Source: Selaginella moellendorffii
Taxonomy: Eukaryota > Streptophyta > Lycopodiopsida > Selaginellales > Selaginellaceae
Length of the DNA stretch: 64,000 bases
NCBI RefSeq assembly: GCF_000143415.4
Contig: NW_003314280.1
Span: forward strand, 124,001 to 188,000
Direction: 5' to 3'
The notes under the pieces are model-generated. The model ran no database searches and was not told where the DNA came from. It saw only the letters and a program-made list of their open reading frames with translations. This document shows, in pieces, positions 45,419 through 56,666 of the stretch; positions within the stretch are counted from its first letter, which is position 1, and each line of letters begins with the position of its first letter. The position numbers and the translations under genes are program-made.

Positions 45419-47586
45419 ATGTGGAGAGGACCATCCTCTCTCTTTTGTAGGTATGTAGCATCTGAAGCTGCCAGATTTTCGGTCCATGTAAGTACGTTTT
45501 TTTTTTCTTCCCCTAGCTCTCACTGGGTTCTTCTGTTTTGGGCCAGCAATCCGAGGGAGCTATCCAGGAGTTTGACAAGCTGCGTGACAGTGGGGTTGCA
45601 GCAAGCACCTACATTCTCCTTGCTTCGCTCAAAGCGTGCTCCAGCTCCAGGGATATACAGGCCGGGATGAGAATCCATGCATACGTGACGGAGAGTGGGG
45701 ACGACCGGGATTTGACTGTAGCCAACACGCTTGTGCATATGTACGCCAGGTGCGGGAAAATGTGGGAGGCTCGAATGGTGTTTGACAGTATGGCGCAGCG
45801 GTCCTTGGTTTCGTGGAACGCGGTCATGTTTGGCTACGCCGAGGCTGGAGATGCTGGACAGCCACTAAATTTACTTCGGCAGATGCAGGCGGATGGCTTC
45901 CGTCCAAACAGCCTGACTTACATGGCGGTGCTCAAGGCGTGTGCAGCTTGTGCTGCAGAACAGGGTAAAGAGCCGCCTCAGCTCCTGCTACTTGAGACAG
46001 GAAAGGCTATCCACAGTGAGTGCCGAGAGTGTGGGCACGAAGAAGACCCCAAGGTGGCGAGCACCCTGGTTGACATGTACGCCAAGTGCAGGAGCATGGT
46101 GGACGCCCGGCGGGTTTTCGACGGGATGAAGCATCGGTCGTTGGTGGCGTGGAACTCGCTGCTTTTTGGATACGCGGACAGTGGACAGGGAGAACTGGCA
46201 CTCCAGCTGTTCGCCCGGATGCAAGATGAAGGCCACACACCAGACGCAAGAAGCTACGTTGCTGCAGTCAAGGCCTGTGGCTGCTGTGCTGAGAAAGAAG
46301 AATGGAGGCAAGTTGGTGGAAGTCTGGTGGTGAAGCTAGCGTGGCTGGACAAGGGCATGGCTCTGCACTCCCAGGTTTCTCGTTGTGGCGACGAAGGCAA
46401 CACCATAGTCGCCAACACCCTGCTGCACATGTATGTAAGCTGTGGGAGCCTTGAGGACGCTAGAAAGGTTTTTGACAAGATGCCACGGCACTCGGTTCTG
46501 TCTTGGAATGGTGTCATGGCTGGGTGCTGGGACAGGGGTGATCCTCAGCAAGCGCTCGAGATGACGGCCTCGATGCAAGACTACGGCCTCACGCCCAATG
46601 CTGCGACTTACGTTGCCGCATTGAAGGCTTGCGTGAGGATTGCGGGCAGGGATGGCCTTAGCAAGGGGCGAGCCGTGCACGCGCAGGCCAAGGCAGCGGG
46701 GCTTGAGGCGGACAGGCGGGTCTCAAGTACGCTTGTCAATATGTATGCCAAGTGCGGGAGCATGGTTGATGCGTGCCGGGTGTTCGACGGTATGATGTTC
46801 CATGATGTTGTGTCGTGGAATGGGTTGATTCTGGGATATGTAGATGTGGGAGAGGCTGCCAAGGCACTCGAGTGCTATGCGCGGATGCAGCAGCAGGGAT
46901 CAAGGCCGGATGCCCTCACTTTTGTTGCCGTGCTCAAAGCCTGTGCCCACCTCTCTCACCTCGAGGCTGGCAAGCGAGTTCACGAGCATCTGTGTAGTCG
47001 GGGAGTGGAACAAGAGTTGACGGTGGCCAACTCTTTGGTTGATTTCTATGGCAAAGCCGGAAGCATGCATGAGAGCCGTCGCATCTTCGAGTGCATGGGA
47101 TTGCAGAGGGACGTAGTGACGTGGAACGCTTTGATGGCGGGATATGCACAGCAAGGGGACGCACAGGAGGTGGTTCGCCTGTTTGATCGGATGCAACAGC
47201 AGCCAGATGTGCGGCCCAACAGCATTACGTTCTTGTGTGTGATCAAGGCCTGCAGTCATGCCGGGCTGGTGGACACGGGCAAACACTGCTTCGATCTCAT
47301 GCAGCTGGGAGCCTGCCTTGTGCCTGGGATCGAGCATTACAGCGCCTTACTGGATCTCTTGGCCCGTGCAAACCGACTGGACGATGCGCTAGCTTTGCTC
47401 ACAGGGATGCCCTGCGCGCCGGATCAGGCCATGTGGATGACGGTCTTGACTGCTGCTCGCAAGTGGAGTAACCTCGAGGTTGCAAGGGTAGCTTTTGAGT
47501 CGATTGCGAGAATGAGAGAGGAAGACTCCGCTGCATACGTCGTTTTGGCCAACACGTATGCGGCAGCTGGCGATGTCCCGGATTGA
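45419..47586 (+). CDS. Pentatricopeptide repeat protein (PLS type) with premature stop in E-like tail
   Basis: A short first exon (45419-45487) encodes MWRGPSSLFCRYVASEAARF, a likely mitochondrial presequence. After a 59-nt intron, exon 2 (45547-47586) completes 702 aa. Tandem repeats of PPR type run through the protein, for example VANTLVHMYARCGKMWEARM, SLVSWNAVMFGYAEAGD and STLVNMYAKCGSMVDACRVF. The end has E-domain-like text (MWMTVLTAARKWSNLEVARV, AYVVLANTYAAAGDVPD). The codon after VPD is TGA, but the same frame continues FKEMHYRRLKSEVRLPGLQF, which fits the lost end of the E motif, so the stop looks recent. Such proteins bind organelle RNA and often direct C-to-U editing. A LINE relic lies immediately downstream. 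Confidence 0.9.
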
Positions 47587-47644
47587 TTCAAGGAAATGCA
47601 TTATCGGCGTCTCAAGAGCGAAGTACGGCTTCCCGGACTACAAT

Positions 47645-49645
47645 TTAGTAGAACGGCAGAATTTGGTGTGATTTCCAGGAGGAACACTGCCACCTCTTGG
47701 CCTTCGGTTGGTTCAGATCCATGCCATGGGAGGTGAAGTCGCTGTCGAATGGTTGTGAATGCCGTGGGTTGTGTGTGCCACTCTCCACCTCCTTATACCA
47801 GAGCTGGCATAGCCGTTCCTCCCAGGGGTTGGGGGGCGAGACCATTCCCCGACTGTCGAGTACAGTCTGTGTCCGCCTTGCCATGAGAATTTTTCTTTGT
47901 TTCCGGCCAAGCGTCGACCCCTGTTGACTGGTCAGTTCCTTGTATGTCTTGGAAGGCTTTTTCACTGAGATCATTGAGATCCATTGCGTCCAAACCCGCA
48001 GTCTGTGCCATCCATAGATGACCAATTTTGGAAGCTTGTCGTCATCTGAGTGTGCGAGTAAGCACAAGAAATACTTCTTCCAGACTTCAAGCTGCACTGG
48101 CAGGATGTCTGTATAATCCCGAGAGATACTTTCGGGCGAATTCCGTGAGAATAACTTGGCTCCAGAAGTCCTTGGTCAGACCTGCCCAGTTCATGTAGAT
48201 CGCGAGGAGGAGATACGTGGCGATGGCGGGAGCTTGGACGATCCGTCACCAGCGTCGCCACGCTTGGTAGCAGCGCCGTCACCACCTCAGGTGTGGAGGT
48301 AGGCTCCCAGGCCCGGCTGGTTGGCAGCCTTGGACCTCACGGCCTCGCCCGAGAGGTGGTGGTGCCTCAATTGCATCAATATACAGACCACCAATGGTGT
48401 TGGTGATTGAGTCTTGACCAGCGCAGTCAGTCGTATATATCTTGGGTGTCCCCTGTGCTTTCAGTAAAGATTTCTTGATGTACGGGTGCAGCTGTACTGG
48501 GGGCGAAACCCTGCCTGGGCTGTTATGCGTTTCCCCTCTTGCTCACCGCGTTTCTCCACCATGGTAGCGAAGGGCTTGGAGAAAATGGAAGAAACCAGTA
48601 TAGTGCGATAATTCATGGGGAGTAACTCGTTGCCACTCTTGTGTGTAGGCACTATACAGTTCATAGTCCATTGTCTCGGGAAAGTATACCATCAAAGATG
48701 CATCCTAGGACCCTTCAGGCGGATTTCCTTGCAAGGATCTCCGCCGTGAGGTCGTGCATAGCAGGGAGATTTCCAATAGCCCGAACTAGCTCTTCGACAG
48801 TGAAGTGACTGTGTCCCATTTGTGAATGATTGGTGGAAAGACCGGACTGTCTCGGAGGTATACCACCCAGACTTCCGCGCCTGTCAGTTGAACTGTTCGA
48901 GCGTTCTCCACATTCTTGCGGCCCCGTCTTTCATATATGGCATCGCATCTAGCTTTTTGCTTCTTTAGCGTGTACCATTCCTTGCAGTCCTCATCCCACC
49001 ATGGAGAGTTGGGAAAGCCAGGGCGTCTTTGGGTGGAATGTCGTGGACAAGTGAATTGTGCCGCTGTAAGAGCTCTGCGTAGTCCTCTTTCCGTGTGACA
49101 GGGGCTGAGGCCGCCCAGAGATCGCATACCCGTTGAGCATATAACTCTCGACGATCATCCACCAACCTGTATGTGATTTAGGCGGGAAGCTCCCTGGGAG
49201 CAGTGACGGGCAAGGACTGTCCTTAATGGACAGTGATCTGCCGTTTCCAGAGGTGGAAGTCCACCACAGGGTGTGATCTTGGCAGTGTGCCATTGAAAAT
49301 AATCATGCCATGCACAGAACACACCTCGATGACTTGGCTCCCTGTCGTGATTACCAGCTCATCCTGGGTAAATGTCCGTGCAAAGTGTGCCCCTCTTGGT
49401 CGTGAAGGTTCCCAGTGCGGCGTGAATCCTCCTGGTAAATGCAAATATGCTGGGTGAAACACTGAAAAACACCAGCCTATTAGAGGAATGTTGGCGTGGA
49501 ATCTTCATGGCAATGATAGAAATGAGGACAACAGGCTCGTGGCGTCCACGCGCGGCGTGCGTGCTGAACACGTCTGTAGGTACCGAAGCGTGAGGCTGAC
49601 GTGCTAAACCACGTGTTTGAGCATCCACGTCGGACTGCTCCATCG
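47645..49645 (-). mobile_element. Decayed LINE-type non-LTR retrotransposon
   Basis: Read on the minus strand: endonuclease-like fragment QDELVITTGSQVIEVCSVHG then MIIFNGTLPRSH (about 49370-49270), linker PWWDEDCKEWYTLKKQKARC (about 49010-48950), and reverse-transcriptase fragment MNCIVPTHKSGNELLPMNYR with TILVSSIFSKPFATMVEKRG and GKRITAQAGFRPQYS (48664-48470). These match the order of plant LINE ORF2. Many frame changes separate the pieces, and the catalytic FADD region is not seen. Ends are approximate. It lies directly after the truncated PPR gene, on the opposite strand. Confidence 0.7.
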
Positions 49646-49716
49646 TTTAGGGCAGCCCGACGATCTGCAAGGAAAATCCAGCTCAGTGCTCTCCTTGGCA
49701 ATTGGGGCAGCGAGAC

Positions 49717-50697
49717 ATGACGCAGGAAGTTTGTGAGCAAAGGCCAAGGTTTGCTTTCTCCTCCTTGATTTGCAAGTCACACAGCTTGTGTCCAGTGGCC
49801 CGGCGGGCACGAGCTTGGTGTCCCGGAAAGTACACAAGGCCGACAGAGAGAAATTGAGACGCGACAAGCTGAATGAGCAGTTCGCAGAGCTAGCAGCAGT
49901 CCTAGGTGGGTCTTGTGTTGTGCAATTGCCGTATTCATCGTCCCTTTTTCTTCTCTTGGGCGCAGACCCAGAGAAGCCAAAGCAAGACAAAGCCAGTATC
50001 CTGGGCGATAGCTTGCAAGCGGTAAAGAATCTGCGCGTGGAGATCAAACGGCTGAGGATCGAGCGGGGAACACTGTTTGACGAGTCGCGAGACGTAAGTG
50101 TGTGGGGTATGAGGTATTGTGGGAGGAGCAATCGTGTGTTGCTTGCAGCTCAAGCGAGAGAGGGACGATCTCGAGGAAGAAAAGGCAGCGCTTGAGAAGC
50201 AAACAGATGAGTTGGAGGTGCAGGTGCAGCAGCTATTCAGGTCGGCAGCAGCGGTTCCATGTTTCAAGCAGCCGGCAGCACCGGGTCCGTCGCCAGCTTT
50301 TGCGGCTGCTGCTACTACCTTGCGTCCCCACGTCGCGCCACCCCTTAACACTGCCAATCCCTTCGTCTACTTGACGTCGCCGTCCTCTTGCATGGGGCGT
50401 GTGGAGAGGCCATGTGCACAGTATCCAGTAGCTGATTTCCTCAGCAAAGTGCAGTCTAGCCATGGCTTCCAACCGACTGGCCGAGGCGCGCCTCCTCTGG
50501 GACCGGGCAGCCGCCGGGGTGACCATCACGTCCCGCAGTGCTGCCTGGGTTGTCGGGACGGCGATAGCGACGACATCCAGCTCCACCTGGGTCAACCACC
50601 CAGTCGCCACGAGATTGACACGGATCTCCATCTGCAACTCAGTTCCAGTCCACCCAGCTCCTCGGCTGCAAAAGGCGCCAGCTTATGTCCCTCGTGA
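49717..50697 (+). CDS. bHLH transcription factor, bHLH121/URI-like
   Basis: Four exons (49717-49748, 49796-49905, 49966-50093, 50149-50697) close to 272 aa. The basic region and first helix are RKVHKADREKLRRDKLNEQF, with the H-E-R-type contact residues replaced as in subgroup IVb (K-x-E-x-x-R). The loop and second helix are LDPEKPKQDKASILGDSLQA then VKNLRVEIKRLRIE. A coiled-coil extension follows (LKRERDDLEEEKAALEKQTD), then a long low-complexity tail rich in P, S and Q. Arabidopsis bHLH121 controls iron-deficiency responses with IVc factors. Assignment to that subgroup is by motif; target genes cannot be inferred. The short 32-bp first exon is inferred from exact phase. Confidence 0.87.
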
Positions 50698-52030
50698 GAA
50701 GAGTCTACGATTGCTATCCTTTAAAACTCAAAAGCTGCTCCTAGGCTCTTCTGTATGGTCAGAGCACCCCCCAAAAAGGCAGCGCACACCAAGTTGCGAC
50801 TTTTCTGGAGTATAACAAAGAGTCACGATGTTCATACACGTCCTGGGTTTCGGGACGATTTCCAGAATCAAGTTGCCCGGATTTGGATGACATTTGTTTT
50901 TGTGTGTACGGAGTCAATGCTTGACCCCCGGAGCCCCAGAGAAACGAATATGGTTTTGTATTGTGTGTGAAACCAGAGGCTATGGTTGCTGCAGCGTTGC
51001 GAATTGCTGATAAGTATGTGCTACCTACTTTGCATTTGGAGCATCACGTGGCACACACATGAAAAGGATCCATCTTCTATCTCGATTGTTGATAAATGAA
51101 TCCGCTTTTGTTGGGACAGACACAGCGTCACTTTTTGAATCACCCTCTTGAGATCCCGGTAACGTTGTTTAGAGCGCAATCCAAGCTGTGCTGTGCGTGT
51201 GATTTTACTTGCTTGCCGATAGCGACCTCGACACATCGTTCATTGGTTCAGGCTTCTTCGCTCTGCACTTTTAAGACACGGAAGTGGATTGGATTGGATT
51301 CCATGAATTGCCTCCCAGCCACCTATTTTTGCTACGCCTCATGGTCTAACATTGACCGCGCGCGCGCGCCTCTCATGTGGACACTGTGCTTGGGTTAAAA
51401 ACCGAACGAGAAGCAAAGGCCAGCAAAGATGTTTAAAACAAACAAAACTCAGGACCCTCTTTTTGTCTTGCACCTAATCCTCACCTACCGAACCTCGTTC
51501 CGATTCTGATGCTTAGCAACTAAACAAGGCATTTCCCCAGCTTGAATGCGCAAAGCTGATATGGGCAATCAAACGGAAATCCAGATATATACATATTCTA
51601 CGAAAAGAGCATATCAGCAGCGAAGAAACGAAAGAAATTGATTCTATGGCAGCAACCCCAACCGGCCAAGCATCCAACTACCTGCTTCATGCGAAAAGCA
51701 GAAGATTTCTTTAGCTGTGGTGGTATCTATAGAAGCAGGGCGCTGGATTGCTCATGGGACAAGTTGTCGCGCGCGCAGCATAGGGAGATAGGGAGCTCAT
51801 GCCCTTCTTCTCTTAGTGCAGTGATAGAGTCTCTGGAAAATCTAGGGTAATAGATTTCTCGGGCACCTTTTAGGGAGAGTATAAAAACTCTTGCGATACA
51901 TTGGGTTTGGTCCTTTGTTGTCCTGTGGCACATTATTGGCGATCAAGACGCATGTACTTTTCTTTGTGTCGTTGGCAAAAGATCAGAGTAAGGCATATTC
52001 TACCTAGAAACAAGCGGGGATATCCCACCT
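50698..52030. other. Intergenic region
   Basis: Contains the bHLH 3' region and a CG dinucleotide run near 51357-51369. No gene recognised. Confidence 0.5.
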
Positions 52031-52032
52031 AA

Positions 52033-52614
52033 TCAGCCTGGAAGTCGATCCAAGGCCCCGTGTGCACACACACACGGATGAAAAACCATACCAAACCAGT
52101 CAAGTGAATCCACATCATGGCATGGATTTAAAAATGACATTCTTATACCAAGGGTTTTTAGGGGGTTGTTAGGTTTAACATTGATGTACGAAAGGGCTAA
52201 TGATAAGTTAGGGCTTGCACTGCAGCTCACCCCACCATGACAACTAGGTACCTTCCCTATTAACACGCCACGCGCCAATGGTAGGTCTACAGGCCTAGTG
52301 GTTACCATTGTAGTAGTGTTTCTACGAGAGGCATGTCCAATCGGATAGCTGGCTGGCATGGATGATGATGATATGGACCATTGGAATGGAACTCTTTCCT
52401 CATATTCACTAACTACATTCTGACTCACAATTCCGTGCATGGGCACCCATGCTCGCCATTCAAAACATGTCTTTTCGACGCATTGATAACCGGCACCATA
52501 GCACGCATGATCATACGCCAAGAATGGGCATGCCCCCCATGCATCGGGGGCAACCAAATGATTGAACCCCAGCGCAGCACACGTAATTGGTGTCCCACCA
52601 ACTATTTTACCCAT
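52033..52614 (-). other. Unidentified 193-codon open frame in a possible repeat
   Basis: An uninterrupted minus-strand frame of 193 codons with ATG, beginning GKIVGGTPITCAALGFNHLV. Residue use is unusual (many Cys, Pro and His), with no domain recognised and no neighbouring exons. The same DNA carries tRNA-like promoter boxes: minus-strand TAGTTTAGTGGG at about 52632-52643 and GGTTCAATCATTTGG at about 52554-52568. A second B-box-like GGTTCGATTCTGC is at 52752-52764, and plus-strand GGCCTAGTGGTTACC is near 52290. It may be SINE-like repeat DNA and not protein coding. Confidence 0.25.
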
Positions 52615-52764
52615 GCAACTTGGCCACCCACTAAACTAATCTCAATCCCCACACGGGGAGGACGGAGGTTAACAAGCCCCGGCATGCCGCGTGTCATTAG
52701 CGCCAGCTGGGAGGCGACAGTGACAGCTCATACCGCCGAATGACCGGGTTGCAGAATCGAACCC

Positions 52765-53308
52765 TGGATGGATGAGTGAGTATGTGGCAGGTGGTGTCGC
52801 GTGGCAGCGGGCCGGAGCGTTGGATGCGGCGGAATTGGCGGTGGGAGTGCCGCGGCCGTTAGATGGCCGATTGCAGTCCACGTAGGCGGGACGAGTGCCT
52901 CCAGGTGGCGGTGTCGTGGCTTTCCTCTGCCAGCGTGGCAGCGGGCGTTCCATATAAACCCAATTTCCGCACATAGGCCTCAGGATGCGTGTGTGCATCT
53001 CTTGGACGCTCTCCCGCTGCTGCTTGCCTGGTTTTCATGATTGAAAGGCGCTTCTCTGTCGGGGGTTTTGTTTGTGGGTTTTGTCGATTTGCGAGAAGCC
53101 CAGAGGCCGGATTGTTTGGAGCCGGGGCAGCCAGCGAGTAGCGAGGGCGGTGTGCGTCGCCGATCACCACACTCTTGTTTTCTTCTCCACGGGTAGCGAC
53201 ATTACGCCGTGCACGCGCTCTGGCTTATCCGGGCTTAGTCTTTTAGCTTGGCACGCAGCCTCCTCCCCCATATTTATTTCTGGCCGATTAATCCACCCGC
53301 GAGCAAGG
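52765..53308. promoter_or_regulatory. Upstream region of the LOG gene
   Basis: GC-rich sequence upstream of the LOG start. The 5'UTR probably begins here; a CATATAAACCC element near 52951 is a possible TATA box. No coding feature recognised. Confidence 0.35.
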
Positions 53309-54844
53309 ATGGCTGGCAGCCCATCCAAATTCAAGCGAATCTGCGTCTTTTGTGGGAGCAGTAGCGGCAGGAAGAGGAGCTACAGCAATAGTGCTCTGGA
53401 GCTGGGCAAGGAACTGGTGCGGAATTGGTGGAACTTGATTTGATGCCTCGAGCTCACTCGTGCTGCCGTGTGTGCGTGTGCGTGTGCGTGTGTCAAGGTC
53501 GGGCGCAAGATCGATCTGGTGTATGGCGGTGGGAACGTGGGGCTCATGGGCCTCATTGCGCAGGCTGTGCACGAAGGTGGAGGCCATGTCACTGGGTAAG
53601 TTCGCTTTCTCCCCCTTGTTGCACCCAGCCGCGTGGTGCATCCATCTCTTCGATGCATTCATTAAGGCGCTTGCAACTTTGCGAGCGGCTGACAATGTGA
53701 TCACAGAAAAGCCCCTCCAAACAGAGACAGCAGCACACGACAGGGGGATTTTGAGTGTGATCATTGAAGCTTTTACGAGTCAGATTCATTGGCATTCCAT
53801 TCATCCCGTGGCACTAGAGTAGAGCATGGCGCACACGTCGTTTAACTATTCCTTTTCATGTCAGTGTACTGATTGATTTTGTGCCTTGTACGTGCAGGGT
53901 GATTCCGAAGGCGCTCATGTCTAGCGAGGTGAGTGATTTCTCTTGCGTTGCGCTCCTCCTTAAATATCATATCCGCTCTGTGCCGCGCATGTTCTGTGTT
54001 GGATCCAGCTGCTGACCATGATCTGCTGCTCGTTTGCTTTTTGTTTTGTTTCTTCTGCGTTGCCAAGTTGTGGCTTTTCTCATGCCCCTCCGGCGTTGGC
54101 TACTTTCCTGCTCGCTCACCTCTCGTCCGGTTGAACAGATATGCGGCCAAACGGTGGGAGAGGTGCGGCCGGTTGCCGATATGCACCAAAGGAAAGCCGA
54201 GATGGCACGCCAAGCCGACGCCTTCATTGCTCTTCCTGGTATACTGTCACGCAGCGTAGCCTTCATGTGCTTGACATGCCCCCAATCTCGTTGCTTCTTT
54301 CAGGTGGCTACGGAACTTTGGAGGAGCTGTTAGAGGTGATAACATGGGCTCAGCTCGGAATCCACGACAAGCCGGTAAAGCGATTGGTGCTTATTGCTTG
54401 TGTGCGGTCTAAGCTTTGGAATGTTTCTTGTGTGTGTCAGGTGGGATTGCTGAACGTGGATGGCTACTTCAATCCGCTGCTCAACTTGTTTGACAAGGGA
54501 ACCGAGGAGGGGTTTATCCAGCCATCTTATCGGCAGATAGTTGTTTCCGCGTCGACAGCTCACGAACTTGTGAATAGATTGGAGGTACGTTCCCTCCTTA
54601 CAACACCGCTTACTTCCCACCTGGTGTCCGGGATCCTTTCATCCTCTTTTGTCGTCACAGCCTTCTAGAACGCAACTTGCTCGTGTTTCTTTTGTTTCTT
54701 GTTTGTCAAATAGCTCCTTACGGAAAACTGGGCTTCTTGTTGTGAATGCAGGAGTACGTTCCGATGTACATCTGTGTTGCCCCCAAAGAGACATGGGCAA
54801 GGGAGAAGCTCGTCTTTTCGAACGTGCCAAGCCTGGCGTCATGA
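53309..54844 (+). CDS. LOG: Cytokinin riboside 5'-monophosphate phosphoribohydrolase (LONELY GUY)
   Basis: Seven exons (53309-53416, 53498-53595, 53898-53928, 54139-54238, 54304-54374, 54441-54584, 54752-54844) give 214 aa, the normal LOG length. Motifs are [40 protein letters not shown], the Arg-containing [20 protein letters not shown], and the signature [20 protein letters not shown] with the catalytic Glu. The end is [23 protein letters not shown] releases active cytokinin base from the nucleotide in one step, in the cytosol. Introns 2, 3 and 6 (302, 210 and 167 nt) are much longer than the local norm, and intron 1 contains a GT-rich microsatellite. Confidence 0.95.
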
Positions 54845-54973
54845 CTCGCGCGTAATATTATACCAGCTTCATCATGGTGTACAAATATCCCGTTGCTGGA
54901 ACGCCATACATAGCTACGCCTTTTAGGGGAGCCCCAATGCATGGACTTTGACAAGCCCAAGAAAAAGTCCATT

Positions 54974-55000
54974 CACAAACACACACACACACACACACAC
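54974..55000. repeat. CA microsatellite
   Basis: An uninterrupted (CA)n run of about eleven units between the LOG gene and the maturase gene. Confidence 0.9.
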
Positions 55001-55444
55001 TCACCTTTCTTCTATAACCCCTTCCATCCATCTGTCTGTCCATCCTTTAAATTTCTTTGTTGCCCATTGGCAACCAACCTCTTTGTTTCCCCAACCTTCT
55101 TTCACACAATGATCCTGGTGTTGCTAGGAAGGAACAAGCACCAGTGACACGAAGGGGGTAGGCAGCAAACTTGATGACTAAAGTTTTTTTTTTTTTTTTT
55201 TGTCATATAATATACATATATATATATGTATACTACACGAGGAATCAATCAATCAATGAAGATCACAAAATTACAAGATTTTTTATTAGGGCCCACGCAG
55301 GGCATTGTTCAGCTAGAACGGTGCTTTAGCTTGAAGCAGGGGACAACCCGGCTCGATGGGCACTCAACCTGCGCTGGCTGGCTGTCTTCGCTCCCTTTTG
55401 GCTTGCAAGGCCTTGGGCACAGCCACTGCAACCGCCAGCTTTTA
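55001..55444. other. Spacer with poly-T run and TA repeat
   Basis: Lies between the convergent LOG and maturase genes. It holds a T run (about 55184-55201) and a short TATATA tract (55210-55232). No gene recognised. Confidence 0.6.
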
Positions 55445-56602
55445 TTATTCCTCTGCCGCGCCTGATGCCGCTGTGACCTTTGTTGGGAGGCAATTGAGAT
55501 GCTTCCTCATCATGTACTGGTCCTGCGCAGCTGGACGCCGTGTCGTAAAGAAGCCCTGCACCATCTTATCCAGCCTCACTAGATGGTGCGCCAGCCGCTC
55601 CTCGCTCGCAGCCGTACCGCGACACGGGCGTTGCTGCGGCATCTGGTTGACGACATCCTCGGCCACCACTAAAGCCCTGGTCGCGTTGGACATCCAAACC
55701 TGCTCGAACTGCAAGCCGACATTGCACTCGTATTTGGCCTCTGTCTCCTGCCTCTTCCTCATCCTCACCCCCCTGCCCCTCCGCCTCTTCTCCATGTCCC
55801 GTGCATGCCGCCGCACGTCCTCGCTGCTCGTCACCCTGATGGTATTCCCCAGGAACATGGGCGACGCCAGCGTGATGTTGTCGTAGTCGGCATGGACACG
55901 GCGGAGCTCCATGCTGGTGGCGAGGAAGGCCGTAACATGATCTCGTATGTGCCGAACCAGCGCCTGTGGGCCCTGAACCCCGACGAGGAGCTGGTCCATG
56001 TACCGTATGTACTTGACGCTGTGGATGCCATTCCCTCTGTCCCCGCACCGCTCCGCCCTGGGCGTGCAGTTTGCTTGCATCACCCTCTGCACCTCCCTGT
56101 CCGCGAAGGTGAGGAAGATGTTGCACAGCAGGGGCGTCAACGCGTTGCGCCGGATCCCCTTGCCCTGCTGGGGATAGAAGCACATGTCCTTGATGAGACC
56201 CACCAGCGCCCTGTCCCGGATTCGGGCGATCAAGCTCTTGGTGAGCAGGAAGTGATCCAGGGACTTGACGCAGTGCAGTATGTGCAGCTGGAGATACCAT
56301 TCCACGCCCTGCCACGTGCTCTTTATCTGCCGGAACACGAGCTGGCGGCCGCTGCCCGGCCTCCAGCCCAGCGCCTGGTCTGCGAACCGCGGCTCAAACA
56401 GCCTCTCCACCACCATACGGACAGCCTCGTGGACGATGCGGTCCGTCTGGGCACCAATCTCCACGCGCCTGCTCTTGCGGACTCCAAACCGCGCCAGGGT
56501 TGCCTTGCCATAGGCTAGAGCGCACGCGGGGCCCGTCTGGAACCGGCAGTGCTCCAGCCCGAGGACACCCACCACCACCACCCGCCTGGCGCACCGCAGC
56601 AT
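55445..56602 (-). CDS. Nuclear-encoded group II intron maturase-like protein (RT core altered)
   Basis: One intronless frame of 385 aa. Group II reverse-transcriptase blocks are visible: DRIVHEAVRMVVERLFEPRF, ADQALGWRPGSGR, RDRALVGLIKDMCFYPQQGK and ALTPLLCNIFLTFADREVQR. The catalytic block YADD is replaced in KYIRYMDQLLVGVQGPQAL, reading YMDQ. It continues VTAFLATSMELRRVHADYDN and ITLASPMFLGNTIRV. A basic C-terminal part follows; no HNH endonuclease is present. Loss of the catalytic Asp pair argues for a splicing role and against reverse transcription, as in plant nMAT proteins that help splice mitochondrial group II introns. The N-terminus (LRCARRVVVVGVLG) could be a targeting peptide. It may alternatively be a decaying copy, but the long open frame argues against that. 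Confidence 0.82.
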   Translation of the reverse strand: MLRCARRVVVVGVLGLEHCRFQTGPACALAYGKATLARFGVRKSRRVEIGAQTDRIVHEAVRMVVERLFEPRFADQALGWRPGSGRQLVFRQIKSTWQGVEWYLQLHILHCVKSLDHFLLTKSLIARIRDRALVGLIKDMCFYPQQGKGIRRNALTPLLCNIFLTFADREVQRVMQANCTPRAERCGDRGNGIHSVKYIRYMDQLLVGVQGPQALVRHIRDHVTAFLATSMELRRVHADYDNITLASPMFLGNTIRVTSSEDVRRHARDMEKRRRGRGVRMRKRQETEAKYECNVGLQFEQVWMSNATRALVVAEDVVNQMPQQRPCRGTAASEERLAHHLVRLDKMVQGFFTTRRPAAQDQYMMRKHLNCLPTKVTAASGAAEE

Positions 56603-56666
56603 TGTTGGTATTGCGGCGAAGCCCTCGTTGTTGACAAAACACTTACATAAAACCTCTCTACCACCT

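Noticed and set aside
45978-46311. Several minus-strand frames opposite the PPR gene
   Set aside because: They are shadows caused by the repetitive codon pattern of PPR motifs.
51350-51370. CG-alternating run as a Z-DNA or promoter signal
   Set aside because: Too short and isolated to support a function.
52265-52330. tRNA gene candidate on the plus strand (GGCCTAGTGGTTACC)
   Set aside because: No matching B box at the right distance on this strand and no cloverleaf could be folded by eye.
55566-56315. 249-residue minus-strand frame within the maturase gene
   Set aside because: Shifted frame of the maturase gene; low-complexity G/A/R-rich text.
55805-56518. 237-residue plus-strand frame
   Set aside because: Antisense of the maturase gene, no recognisable domain.
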